Positions 6,254 to 14,401 of a stretch of 64,000 nt of DNA are shown piece after piece (within the stretch, counting starts at the first letter, position 1; the number at the start of each line of letters is the position of its first letter). The stretch is taken from positions 64,001-128,000 of the IMG/VR virus record IMGVR_UViG_3300019487_000001, one strand, 5' to 3'. The position numbers and the translations under genes are program-made. Below the pieces are notes generated by a model that saw only the letters and a list, made by a program, of their open reading frames with translations, was not told the DNA's origin and made no database searches. This DNA comes from a virus.

Positions 6254-9200
6254 TATGGAACAAAAATTTTGTGGAGAAACAAGCTGTAAAGATTGCCAAC
6301 GTGATTGGCGAAATAAGTTTAAAGAAAAGAAGCGTTTTGATCTTTCGTGTAACTTAATTAAGGTTGAACAGGTTCCAGCTGCAATACTCTTGCAGTTACC
6401 TGAAGAACACAGAAAGATTGCCGAAACTAGCATTGATATTATTAAGTGGGCAAGTTATCACTTCAAGGATCCTTCGCCTTCGAATCTTTCGCTGCCCAAG
6501 GATATGCAAAAACCTTGGACCCCCAGGGTTGCTAGTAACATAGATCCTAAACGCTATCCGAAGTATGCAAAGCTTAGTGGTGCTCACTATCAAGAAACTA
6601 TGCTTAGGTGTACCTCTAAACTGCGCGTTTCTAGAACTGGAAGACGAACTGGAAAGTGTCTAGCAGAAGGCACACTAGTTATGACACCGGGTGGTTCGAT
6701 TCCCATAGAGAAGCTATCCCCCGGCGACGAAGTGTACGGATACAATTCAGATGGATCTGTTAGTGTCACTCAAGTGGTTGCTTTGTGGGACCAGGGTGTT
6801 AAAGACGTAGTTGACTTGATAAACCATGACAAGGTAATTGCCACCTCTACTCTTGACCATAGATGGTTATTTGAAAGTGAAAATTGGAATCCCCGGCGCA
6901 GCGAAGTGAGACCCCTGAAGGATGCCGGGCGTGGCTATTACATAGCCCGAGAGCTTGTTGATATTCCGGGTGGAAATGTAGAATTTCCGTATGCCTATAC
7001 CTATGGAGCATTACTAGGAGATGGATGTTCCCGAGATTCCGGTATTGCTATTTCTTCAAGCGACAAAGTTGTAGTAGATGCGATTCAGGCTGAAATCGGC
7101 GGAGTTGTTAAACCACCTGTTTCTAAAAACTATACGTGGCATATCAATGGGATCAAGAAAAGTACATTGTCTCATTATCGTGACTGGATTGACAAGAAGT
7201 ATGCCCATGAAAAGTATTTTGACCTAGGTGTTGTAAAAGGTTGGAACCGCTCTTCTCAATTGAGGTTTATTGCAGGTCTGTTAGATAGCGATGGCACTCT
7301 GAGTGCAGCTGACGGTTGCTTGCAGATTCGTTGGACTTTTCAATCTAAAAAACTGATAGAAAATCTCAAAGATCTTGTACTGAATCTGTGGCAATATGAT
7401 GGGGTTTTATATAAGGACAAGCGAGATAAGTACAAAAATGGTCCTGTCTATACTCTTGCGATTAAGAATAATTTATTTGTTAAGCGTATTTTAAAAGATC
7501 TCAGTGAGTTTACTCAATGTGATCGTAAAAAGTGGAAGTCAGAATATCAGGATTATGTTGAGAATAACACCAATTCGAAATATGTGGGATTTAAGATTGG
7601 CGAGACTTACAAAAAACAATGCTGGGATATAACTGTAGCCAATGATACTAGTCTTTATGTGTTAGCAAATGGTCTTGTAACCCACAATACAACGTGTATG
7701 GCCATCGACATGTTGTTTCATTGCTATACTGCTCGAGCTCGATGTTTATTAGTTGCTCCCCGCAAGTCGCACGTTGAGGATATTTTTACACGCGTGCGAC
7801 AGTTTATTGCCATGAGGCCAGAGCTTCAAAATTCTGTTGTTCGCGATGTTTCTTCTCCGTTCTTTGAGATAAAGTTTGCCAGCGGTGCTCGTATAAGAGG
7901 TTTTACATCAGGGGCATCTTCAGGTTCTGATGCCGTTACATCACGTGGTCAGGATGCTGACAAGATCTATTTGGATGAAGCTGATTACTTGAGTGAGGGT
8001 GATCTTGCTGCCATTATTCCGATTGTATTCACTCACAAAAATGTTACGTTGTGGGCTTCCTCGACTCCAAAGGGAAGCCGTGGAGCTTTTTGGAACTGGT
8101 GTACACAAAACCCTTCTTTCAAGGAATTCCACTTCCCCTCGATGGTTATTCCCGAGTGGGAGCAGGTAGAGCACGAGATATCTGATTTATATCGTGGTCG
8201 TAAGACAGATTTTGAACATGAAGTTCTAGCTGAGTTCGGTGAAGAGAAACAGGGTGTTTATGAAGCTGTGCTCGTTGAGGCAGCTAGGGATACATATCGT
8301 TATGATGAGTGTAAACCAGAACCAGGCTTCCGGTATGTCATGGGGATTGACTGGAACAGTTCGGATGTTGGTACGGAAATTTATGTTGTAGCTTTTTCTC
8401 CAAGTAACCTGACTAGTAAGGTTGTTGCTAATATATGCGTGTCTAAGTTGAATTGGACACAGACCGCCGCAATGGGTGTTATCAGAGACTTGAATCGTAA
8501 ATGGAGACCAGATTGGATTTATTGTGATGAAGGCTACGGCACTACTCAGATCGAGTTTTTGAAGAAGCTTGGTCATGAGTCTACAGTCAGGGATTCTCAC
8601 GATCCAGATGGGGCCATGAAACAAATTGATGCCCGGTTGAAGGACATTGTGAAGGGTATCAATTTTAGCAGCAACATTGAGATTCGAGATCCTTTTACGG
8701 GTGTTCCGATCGAAAAACCCATGAAACCATATCTCGTGAATAATTCGGTTCGCATAATGGAAGAACACAGAATTAGATTCTCTTTCGAAGACTCAGATCT
8801 TGAAAAACAAATGTTGGGTTATAGAATTGGCCGCTGGTCTCAGAATGGACGTCCCACTTATGAGCAGGCCGAAGAGTCGACCGGGGATCACAAATTAGAT
8901 GCCTTTAATTTGGCACTGTTGGCATTAACTCAAGAATACACCGCTTTGGGTAGACCACTGACAGTTTCTAATATAGCATTTACTGGAGGATTTGGTCAGG
9001 CGGATCCAGCTAAGACTTCGATCGAACAGTTTAAGGACTTTGAAAAGAAGAGAGAACAGCAGCGTCCACAATCTAGGTGGCCATCTGCTCAAAGTCAATC
9101 CATCGTTGGTAAGCCGCATCATGTTGGTATGGATCGCTCTAAGTTGCCAATTTGGAGACACCAGGATTTTGGGAATGAAAGATCTGATGGTTATACTCCA

Positions 9201-9287
9201 AGACAATACGCTGGAAAAAATTACGGTGGGAGATCTCCTGGTTCTAGTATTCGTAGGTTTAATAGTCCCAAGCGAAATAAGTTCTAG
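6246..9287 (+). CDS. terL: terminase large subunit interrupted by an intein
   Basis: The 1013-residue precursor gives a 669-residue terminase, the ATPase-nuclease that pumps DNA into the prohead, after a 344-residue intein is removed. Exteins rejoin as G-R-R-T-G-K-T-T, the Walker A loop. Walker B is Y-L-D577-E578-A-D. The RNase H-like nuclease keeps three acidic residues: D702 (G-I-D-W), D761 (Y-C-D-E) and D885 (K-L-D-A-F). The N-terminal extein has a C-x4-C-x2-C group (residues 9-17). The C-terminal 70 residues are Gly/Arg/Ser-rich and disordered. Without splicing the ATPase would be dead, so packaging depends on the intein. The gene is next to a homing-type HNH gene but distant from the portal (16728). 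Confidence 0.95.
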   Translation: MINMEQKFCGETSCKDCQRDWRNKFKEKKRFDLSCNLIKVEQVPAAILLQLPEEHRKIAETSIDIIKWASYHFKDPSPSNLSLPKDMQKPWTPRVASNIDPKRYPKYAKLSGAHYQETMLRCTSKLRVSRTGRRTGKCLAEGTLVMTPGGSIPIEKLSPGDEVYGYNSDGSVSVTQVVALWDQGVKDVVDLINHDKVIATSTLDHRWLFESENWNPRRSEVRPLKDAGRGYYIARELVDIPGGNVEFPYAYTYGALLGDGCSRDSGIAISSSDKVVVDAIQAEIGGVVKPPVSKNYTWHINGIKKSTLSHYRDWIDKKYAHEKYFDLGVVKGWNRSSQLRFIAGLLDSDGTLSAADGCLQIRWTFQSKKLIENLKDLVLNLWQYDGVLYKDKRDKYKNGPVYTLAIKNNLFVKRILKDLSEFTQCDRKKWKSEYQDYVENNTNSKYVGFKIGETYKKQCWDITVANDTSLYVLANGLVTHNTTCMAIDMLFHCYTARARCLLVAPRKSHVEDIFTRVRQFIAMRPELQNSVVRDVSSPFFEIKFASGARIRGFTSGASSGSDAVTSRGQDADKIYLDEADYLSEGDLAAIIPIVFTHKNVTLWASSTPKGSRGAFWNWCTQNPSFKEFHFPSMVIPEWEQVEHEISDLYRGRKTDFEHEVLAEFGEEKQGVYEAVLVEAARDTYRYDECKPEPGFRYVMGIDWNSSDVGTEIYVVAFSPSNLTSKVVANICVSKLNWTQTAAMGVIRDLNRKWRPDWIYCDEGYGTTQIEFLKKLGHESTVRDSHDPDGAMKQIDARLKDIVKGINFSSNIEIRDPFTGVPIEKPMKPYLVNNSVRIMEEHRIRFSFEDSDLEKQMLGYRIGRWSQNGRPTYEQAEESTGDHKLDAFNLALLALTQEYTALGRPLTVSNIAFTGGFGQADPAKTSIEQFKDFEKKREQQRPQSRWPSAQSQSIVGKPHHVGMDRSKLPIWRHQDFGNERSDGYTPRQYAGKNYGGRSPGSSIRRFNSPKRNKF
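6657..7688 (+). mobile_element. LAGLIDADG intein in the TerL Walker A motif
   Basis: The element spans precursor residues 138-481. It begins with Cys in the classic first block (C-L-A-E-G-T-x-V). A T-x-x-H (T-L-D-H) block B is present, and it ends V-T-H-N before Thr, the downstream nucleophile. The middle holds a homing endonuclease with two LAGLIDADG-type helices: Y-G-A-L-L-G-D-G-C and F-I-A-G-L-L-D-S-D-G, both with the acidic residue kept. The element therefore looks full and active. The insertion point, between Lys and Thr of the P-loop, is one of the most conserved spots in the gene, as is usual for inteins. Confidence 0.95.
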
Positions 9288-9341
9288 AACTTTTTGTCAA
9301 TAAGTTCTAGTATATAACTACGGTAGGAGTACCAAAATACG

Positions 9342-9797
9342 ATGGGTTTAGGCATATACGAACAAATTGGTCCCGCTAGCTTTCAGAAGTTCTCTTCTGA
9401 GGGGGAGCAGCTTCATCCGGTCCAAACAACTCATAACGGACGCGAGGGTGAAATTGTTGAACGCCTATTGTTCCTTCGGAACGATGATTCAGATAAGTAC
9501 TATACGAATATCACCATAGATCCCATTGATACTGATGGTGATGATGATACTAACTTGACTGACACGGGTTGGGCTGTTCGATTGAGTCCAGGTGCCCTTC
9601 AGCCCAGTGAGGCACAGTGGCAGACGGTTACACCGAGTGATCCGATTGAGATGGAAGATGTTGGTGTTGACAGTGCAGCTGATACTACGACTTACTTTCC
9701 ATTTTACTATCGGATTGAGGTGCCGCGTAATACTCGAGTTCAGACTAAAACAGATATAACGCTGTCGATCCAGGCAGTAGAGAACGTGGTGATCTAA
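9342..9797 (+). CDS. putative virion protein
   Basis: The 151-residue protein is acidic and beta-rich. It has an Asp-rich segment (about residues 61-70) and a C-terminal half that looks like an immunoglobulin-type or jelly-roll strand series. GTAGGAGT lies about 12 bases upstream of ATG. It opens the block of presumed appendage genes after the terminase and overlaps the next gene by one base. No family is recognised. Confidence 0.5.
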   Translation: MGLGIYEQIGPASFQKFSSEGEQLHPVQTTHNGREGEIVERLLFLRNDDSDKYYTNITIDPIDTDGDDDTNLTDTGWAVRLSPGALQPSEAQWQTVTPSDPIEMEDVGVDSAADTTTYFPFYYRIEVPRNTRVQTKTDITLSIQAVENVVI

Positions 9798-11512
9798 TGA
9801 GCAAGACTCCAAGACATGTAGATGATTTTTCAACCGATCCGTTAACCAATCCGGCGTATCTTATACACAGTCCGTCTAAGTTGACTTATGATGGAACCAA
9901 TGATTGGCTTGTTGTTGGTACCATTAGTGACTATGGAAGCACCGGAGTCGAGGTCCTTAATACGAACCAGCCCACTGGTGAAGTTATTATGCATATTGAC
10001 TTCCCAGGTACTAAACGTGGAGCTTTAGGTATCATAGCTTTTGGCTATGTGTTTGTCTTAGATGACGAAAATAATCGCACTGAGGTTTGGCATGAAGAAG
10101 ATCTGGATATCGTAGGATTGAATGATAATAATATTCCCATTCTAGATAGAAGCTTTGTTGAGATGCCGTATAACGCTGCCGGTTTTTCCCAAGGTGATTC
10201 GGCATGGCGTATCGTTGGAAATAATCTGAATGTGTCTTGGTATTTGGATGGAATTTTACAAGTATCCGTTCCTGCTCGAGCTGTCAATAGTAATGTCCGC
10301 TGGTGGGTTAAGGGTGCTAGTGGTTTTGCGGATATGACAAACTGTAAGCTTAAAGATATTGCAGTTTATTCTGATTCAGAGGTTCCATTGGCACCAGTCA
10401 TGGTGCAGCCCGCACCTTCCGGTAATCTTCCGTCTGTAAGTGGACCGATTATTTTCCAAGTGCCACGCTCTCGTCTTTATATTGACTTGACTGATTACGC
10501 AGGAATTGTTTCAGGTGTTACGAGCGTTATTTACGAACCTGCCGGTGTCAATATATCGATGACCGAAGAAACCGGTGACGGCAGTGGGGATTTTTATTTT
10601 GAATCTCCCATGCTAGTAGGAAATGGATATCGCATAGTTATTGCAGAGGCGTTTCGTATTGCTAATTCTGTTAGTGTTGGTGACACGATTAGATTCACTG
10701 CACAAGGCGTAACTGGTGCAATTCCGGAAGACCGTTTACTTAAACAAGATAACGATCTGCATTTCCGCGTTGAAATTGATACCCACCCAGCTGTCAATCC
10801 AGACTACAGAACAAGTCTGAATTGGCGAGAGGTTATTGAATTGATCAATATTAATGCTGACGGAAATGCGGATGATTATGTTATCGGTGGTCCGGCAAAT
10901 GTGTTTAGTAATATTGAAAACGAGGACGATCGTCCCAATGTGGCGATTGCGGATCCTGGTATTACATATCCAGTCCTTTTGGATATTGACTTGGGCTATA
11001 AGAGAACTATTAAAGCGATAGCTGCGTATGGTTTAGTGGGCGGCGAAAAGAATTTTAATACCATGGATATTTATAGCAGTGACACCCCGTTTTCTGGACC
11101 AGGTCTTGGCCAGGGTGTGCTAGAACAGGCTGCATTCCCTATTACTGTTAGTCCTAGTATTCCAAGCTATATTCGAGATTACAATCCGATGGACATAGAG
11201 ATAACTGCACGTTATTTGCGCTTCGTATTTTTGGCAGCCTCACTGACGGGAGGCGGCAGTCCATATCGTATAGCGCGACACATTGCTTTATTCGGTAATG
11301 ACTACATGCGGCTCGATACAGATGGAGCGGATGCTGCTCAGTTTCAATATAGTAACGGCGGTGCATTTGTAACATTTCCAGTGGGTGGTGTTCCCGCAAG
11401 CAATGACGCTGTTACCGGCGTTGTTCGTTTAACTCTACCTCCGGCAAAAGAACTTCAAGAGGGTTTAACTTATTTTATGAGGGTTCGAGCAAAGGCGGAT
11501 TTAACAGACTAA
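9797..11512 (+). CDS. modular virion/appendage protein, paralogue A
   Basis: The 571-residue protein starts with D-D-F-S-x-D-P and a jelly-roll, LamG-like region (about 1-195). Next comes a linker with P-L-A-P and a beta domain (about 200-330). About residues 335-500 resemble a discoidin (F5/8 type C) sugar-binding domain, including I-D-L-G-x-x-R-T-I-K and M-D-I-Y-x-x-D-T-P-F. The same plan is repeated in the next gene, which begins one base after this stop. Such proteins probably decorate the virion and bind cell-surface glycans, but this is inference from fold-like features. Confidence 0.6.
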   Translation: MSKTPRHVDDFSTDPLTNPAYLIHSPSKLTYDGTNDWLVVGTISDYGSTGVEVLNTNQPTGEVIMHIDFPGTKRGALGIIAFGYVFVLDDENNRTEVWHEEDLDIVGLNDNNIPILDRSFVEMPYNAAGFSQGDSAWRIVGNNLNVSWYLDGILQVSVPARAVNSNVRWWVKGASGFADMTNCKLKDIAVYSDSEVPLAPVMVQPAPSGNLPSVSGPIIFQVPRSRLYIDLTDYAGIVSGVTSVIYEPAGVNISMTEETGDGSGDFYFESPMLVGNGYRIVIAEAFRIANSVSVGDTIRFTAQGVTGAIPEDRLLKQDNDLHFRVEIDTHPAVNPDYRTSLNWREVIELININADGNADDYVIGGPANVFSNIENEDDRPNVAIADPGITYPVLLDIDLGYKRTIKAIAAYGLVGGEKNFNTMDIYSSDTPFSGPGLGQGVLEQAAFPITVSPSIPSYIRDYNPMDIEITARYLRFVFLAASLTGGGSPYRIARHIALFGNDYMRLDTDGADAAQFQYSNGGAFVTFPVGGVPASNDAVTGVVRLTLPPAKELQEGLTYFMRVRAKADLTD

Positions 11513-11513
11513 T

Positions 11514-13238
11514 ATGCCTGACCGTATCTACAGATGGGAAGATGACTTTAGTGCAGATCCCGCTACTCATCCTGAGTATGTAAACCAGGGTGCGCACATG
11601 ATATATAATGGCACGTTAGACCAGATAGATCTTAGTTTTCCTAATGCCAATTTTGATGAGCGCCTAATTCTTGGTGAGAGTTTTTCTCCGATCGGTATTG
11701 TAGAGGTTGATTATAATGTTCCAGATCCTGGAACTGCAGCTTCTATAAATTTTGGCCTAGCGGCATTTGGATGGCAAGTTACATTTGGTCGTGTTGGTGC
11801 TGCCGGTACTAATATTATGGTTTTTAAAGAGGGTAGACAGATTGCCGGGGATCCTAACTTCGCTGACTATCACGTAACAGCTAGTAACGATCTGTGGGGT
11901 GGCCCACATACTATGCGCTTAATATCCCTGCCCGATAAAGTTATTGTCCAAATTGATGACATTAACCTCTTAGAATTTCCAGTTAATAAGACTGCTTCTA
12001 TAGATTGCCAATTTATCTGGTTAACCTATGGTGGTACTTATTCTGGTGCATACATAAATCGATTTAAGGTAAGCACAGATCCCTCTTTGCCGTTGGCTCC
12101 GATAATTCTTGAACCGTCGAATGGCACTACCTTACAAACAAGACTCGGCCCAATTATTACTCAAACGCAAGCAAACGGCTCGCCCTTGTATGTGGATTTA
12201 ACGGAGTGGGCAGGTTTAATAACAGGCTTAACAAATGTTACCTGGGATCCTAATGGTTTGAAAACTGGTCCCGTGAATATGACTGAGACAGTGAACCAGG
12301 CCGTATCCAATGAAGATTTTTTCTTTGTTTATCGTGGTAACGGGGGAAATACGTACCGACTTGTTATTAGTGAGGACTTTGTAACTGCAAACAACGTGCA
12401 ACCCGGAGATACCATTGAATTTGATGTTGTAGGTGTGAATGGTGCAACAGATCAAGAGCGACTCGTGGAAATTGACGATGACAATCATCTCATTGTTGAG
12501 ATTGACGAATCTTCTTCGTTTATTCCTGATCCAGCAGTGATTTCTAATTATGCCACAGAAATAGTTATACACAATGTGAATGCTGATAATAACAATACCC
12601 ACATCCTCAACGGTCCGCGTGGCAGATTATTCAATCAAAATACCGACGATGGTACGATAGATCTTCAGTTTGACTCTACCGTAAATTATCCAATCTTGTT
12701 CGATTTAGACCTGGGTGCCGTGCGGACAATAAAGGGCTTAGCTTGGGCGACACAACAGCCTAATTTAAGTGTTTATGTGGGCAGCATGGATATCTACGCA
12801 AAGGATACACCGTTTACTACTGCTTTGCTAACCGAAGGAACGCTAGTCGCGAATGGCTATTCTAATCTTGTCTTAAGTATCAGTGGAAGCTTTGCGACAG
12901 CCCTAGCAGCCATGAATGCTCGAGAGTTTCCACCTATAAGTGTTACAACTAGGTATCTTCGACTTGCTATCAACGCGGATGATATTGTAGGAACACCAGG
13001 GAATATTTTTCTTGGTAGGGAAATTTTCATCAAAGAGCAAACTTATCAGCGCTTTGATACGGCCAATAGTTATGGTATGTTTCAGCTCAGCCAAAATGGT
13101 AGTGCCTATATAGGGTTTCCGGGGACGGGCATTGCTTTAACAAACCAGTCGCTCATCAAGCTGGATCTTGTTGATGAGCTTAAAGTCGACCAGTCTTATT
13201 TTATAAGAAGCAGGCTTCAAACAGACCTGTCTGACTAA
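11514..13238 (+). CDS. modular virion/appendage protein, paralogue B
   Basis: The 574-residue product matches its upstream neighbour along the full length. It shares D-D-F-S-x-D-P near the start, L-P-L-A-P at the domain border, L-Y-V-D-L-T before the middle beta domain, and L-D-L-G-x-x-R-T-I-K with M-D-I-Y-x-x-D-T-P-F in the discoidin-like domain. The ends are also similar (Y-F-x-R-x-R-x-x-x-D-L-x-D). Clear divergence between the copies suggests an old tandem duplication, perhaps allowing two surface specificities or a hetero-oligomer. Confidence 0.6.
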   Translation: MPDRIYRWEDDFSADPATHPEYVNQGAHMIYNGTLDQIDLSFPNANFDERLILGESFSPIGIVEVDYNVPDPGTAASINFGLAAFGWQVTFGRVGAAGTNIMVFKEGRQIAGDPNFADYHVTASNDLWGGPHTMRLISLPDKVIVQIDDINLLEFPVNKTASIDCQFIWLTYGGTYSGAYINRFKVSTDPSLPLAPIILEPSNGTTLQTRLGPIITQTQANGSPLYVDLTEWAGLITGLTNVTWDPNGLKTGPVNMTETVNQAVSNEDFFFVYRGNGGNTYRLVISEDFVTANNVQPGDTIEFDVVGVNGATDQERLVEIDDDNHLIVEIDESSSFIPDPAVISNYATEIVIHNVNADNNNTHILNGPRGRLFNQNTDDGTIDLQFDSTVNYPILFDLDLGAVRTIKGLAWATQQPNLSVYVGSMDIYAKDTPFTTALLTEGTLVANGYSNLVLSISGSFATALAAMNAREFPPISVTTRYLRLAINADDIVGTPGNIFLGREIFIKEQTYQRFDTANSYGMFQLSQNGSAYIGFPGTGIALTNQSLIKLDLVDELKVDQSYFIRSRLQTDLSD

Positions 13239-13271
13239 AAGGGGTGATGCCCAATAACGGGGTGATCTAGT

Positions 13272-14399
13272 GTGGCAAAATCATTTTTCGGTCAAATATT
13301 TCAGGTTGAAGGACAACCCCTTGGCCACAGGTTCTCGATTGAGTCAGGAGAAAATCTATTATTTCATAGATTCGGCGTTCACGGAGACTACTTAAGTCAC
13401 AAATTTCTTGTACTTCCGAATAATAATGACGGTTTAATCGGAAGTGTATTTTCTGGAACCACTACAACACCGTTTGGCGCATTCAGTGGACAAGCTACCT
13501 CTACTCAAGCGCCCATAGGTGAACAGGTTCCACAGGCTACTTCTACGGATGATGAGTTCGGTCCGTATGATTGGGTAGAAACTGGCTTCCCGGAACCTCT
13601 TACTCATGCCTTTATGGTTTTTGGAACACCGTTCCGCCATCGTTTTGGAGTTCATGGTGATCCGTTCGGCCATAGATTCATTGTTCTTATTACAGATGCG
13701 AGCAGTGATTATGGGAGTATTGTTACTGGTATCGGCTTCCCGTTCGGTGACAACAAGTTTGTCAACTTTGGAATTGAGAGCCCCTTCGGAGATGCGGGTC
13801 TTGATTCTTGGACTTTTATACCCCCGCTAGGTTTACAGGCTATCTCGTCCAATAGTTTCGAACTGAGCAATCCGCAGGGTGATACCGTTACCTTTGATTT
13901 TATTGTGGGCGGTAGATTATTACATGAGTTTAATACCGACCACATTGACGTCCCCCCTGCAGTTGGAGTTCCGCATACTTTAGGCCAAGTATTTGACATA
14001 CCGTATATAAATACACAGGATTTCTTCGGCCATAAGCTTTTGACGTCAATCAGTACTCAGGATATACTAGAGAGTACTTTTAACGTAAACCAGATCACTT
14101 CACCTCCGGCGATTGGCACTGGCAACGTTTTACCAAGCAGATTTAACATTGCTGCTATCAATGCCATAGATATTGTAAGCCACAAATTTTTCGGGGTATT
14201 GGGTGCGATTAGTCGTTTACACCATGGGTTTTCTGTACCTATAAGTACAGCTGATTTGTTAAGTCATCGTTTACGGGTTAAGCCATTTAGGTTACGAACA
14301 AGGTTTCTGTCTACGTCGGATCGTCAGCTTGTTAATACAAGCGGACAGAAGCAGGTTAAGTTTGCTCCTTTAAAGACAAAGACAACGAGGCCTAAATAA
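13272..14399 (+). CDS. His-Phe repeat virion-type protein
   Basis: Starts at GTG after GGGGTGAT. The 375-residue protein holds about eleven copies of a short motif (L/F/V)-x-H-x-(F/L), often followed by x-V. The histidines are at residues 19, 32, 43, 112, 123, 134, 218, 254, 304, 318 and 332. Several occur in closely spaced sets, for example 112/123/134. The alternating hydrophobic and polar pattern suggests repeated beta strands or hairpins, perhaps a fibrous rod with inward histidines that could bind metal. The C-terminus is basic. No known family is recognised. Confidence 0.55.
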   Translation: MAKSFFGQIFQVEGQPLGHRFSIESGENLLFHRFGVHGDYLSHKFLVLPNNNDGLIGSVFSGTTTTPFGAFSGQATSTQAPIGEQVPQATSTDDEFGPYDWVETGFPEPLTHAFMVFGTPFRHRFGVHGDPFGHRFIVLITDASSDYGSIVTGIGFPFGDNKFVNFGIESPFGDAGLDSWTFIPPLGLQAISSNSFELSNPQGDTVTFDFIVGGRLLHEFNTDHIDVPPAVGVPHTLGQVFDIPYINTQDFFGHKLLTSISTQDILESTFNVNQITSPPAIGTGNVLPSRFNIAAINAIDIVSHKFFGVLGAISRLHHGFSVPISTADLLSHRLRVKPFRLRTRFLSTSDRQLVNTSGQKQVKFAPLKTKTTRPK

Positions 14400-14401
14400 T
14401 T

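Noticed and set aside
8226-8768. Minus-strand frame of 180 codons inside terL
   Set aside because: It covers the nuclease domain of TerL, whose motifs are intact. Shadow frame.
9279-9292. AAGTTCTAGAACTT followed by T-run as a terminator of terL
   Set aside because: The 2-base centre cannot form a stable RNA loop, so the stem would be only about 5 pairs. Listed only as a repeat.
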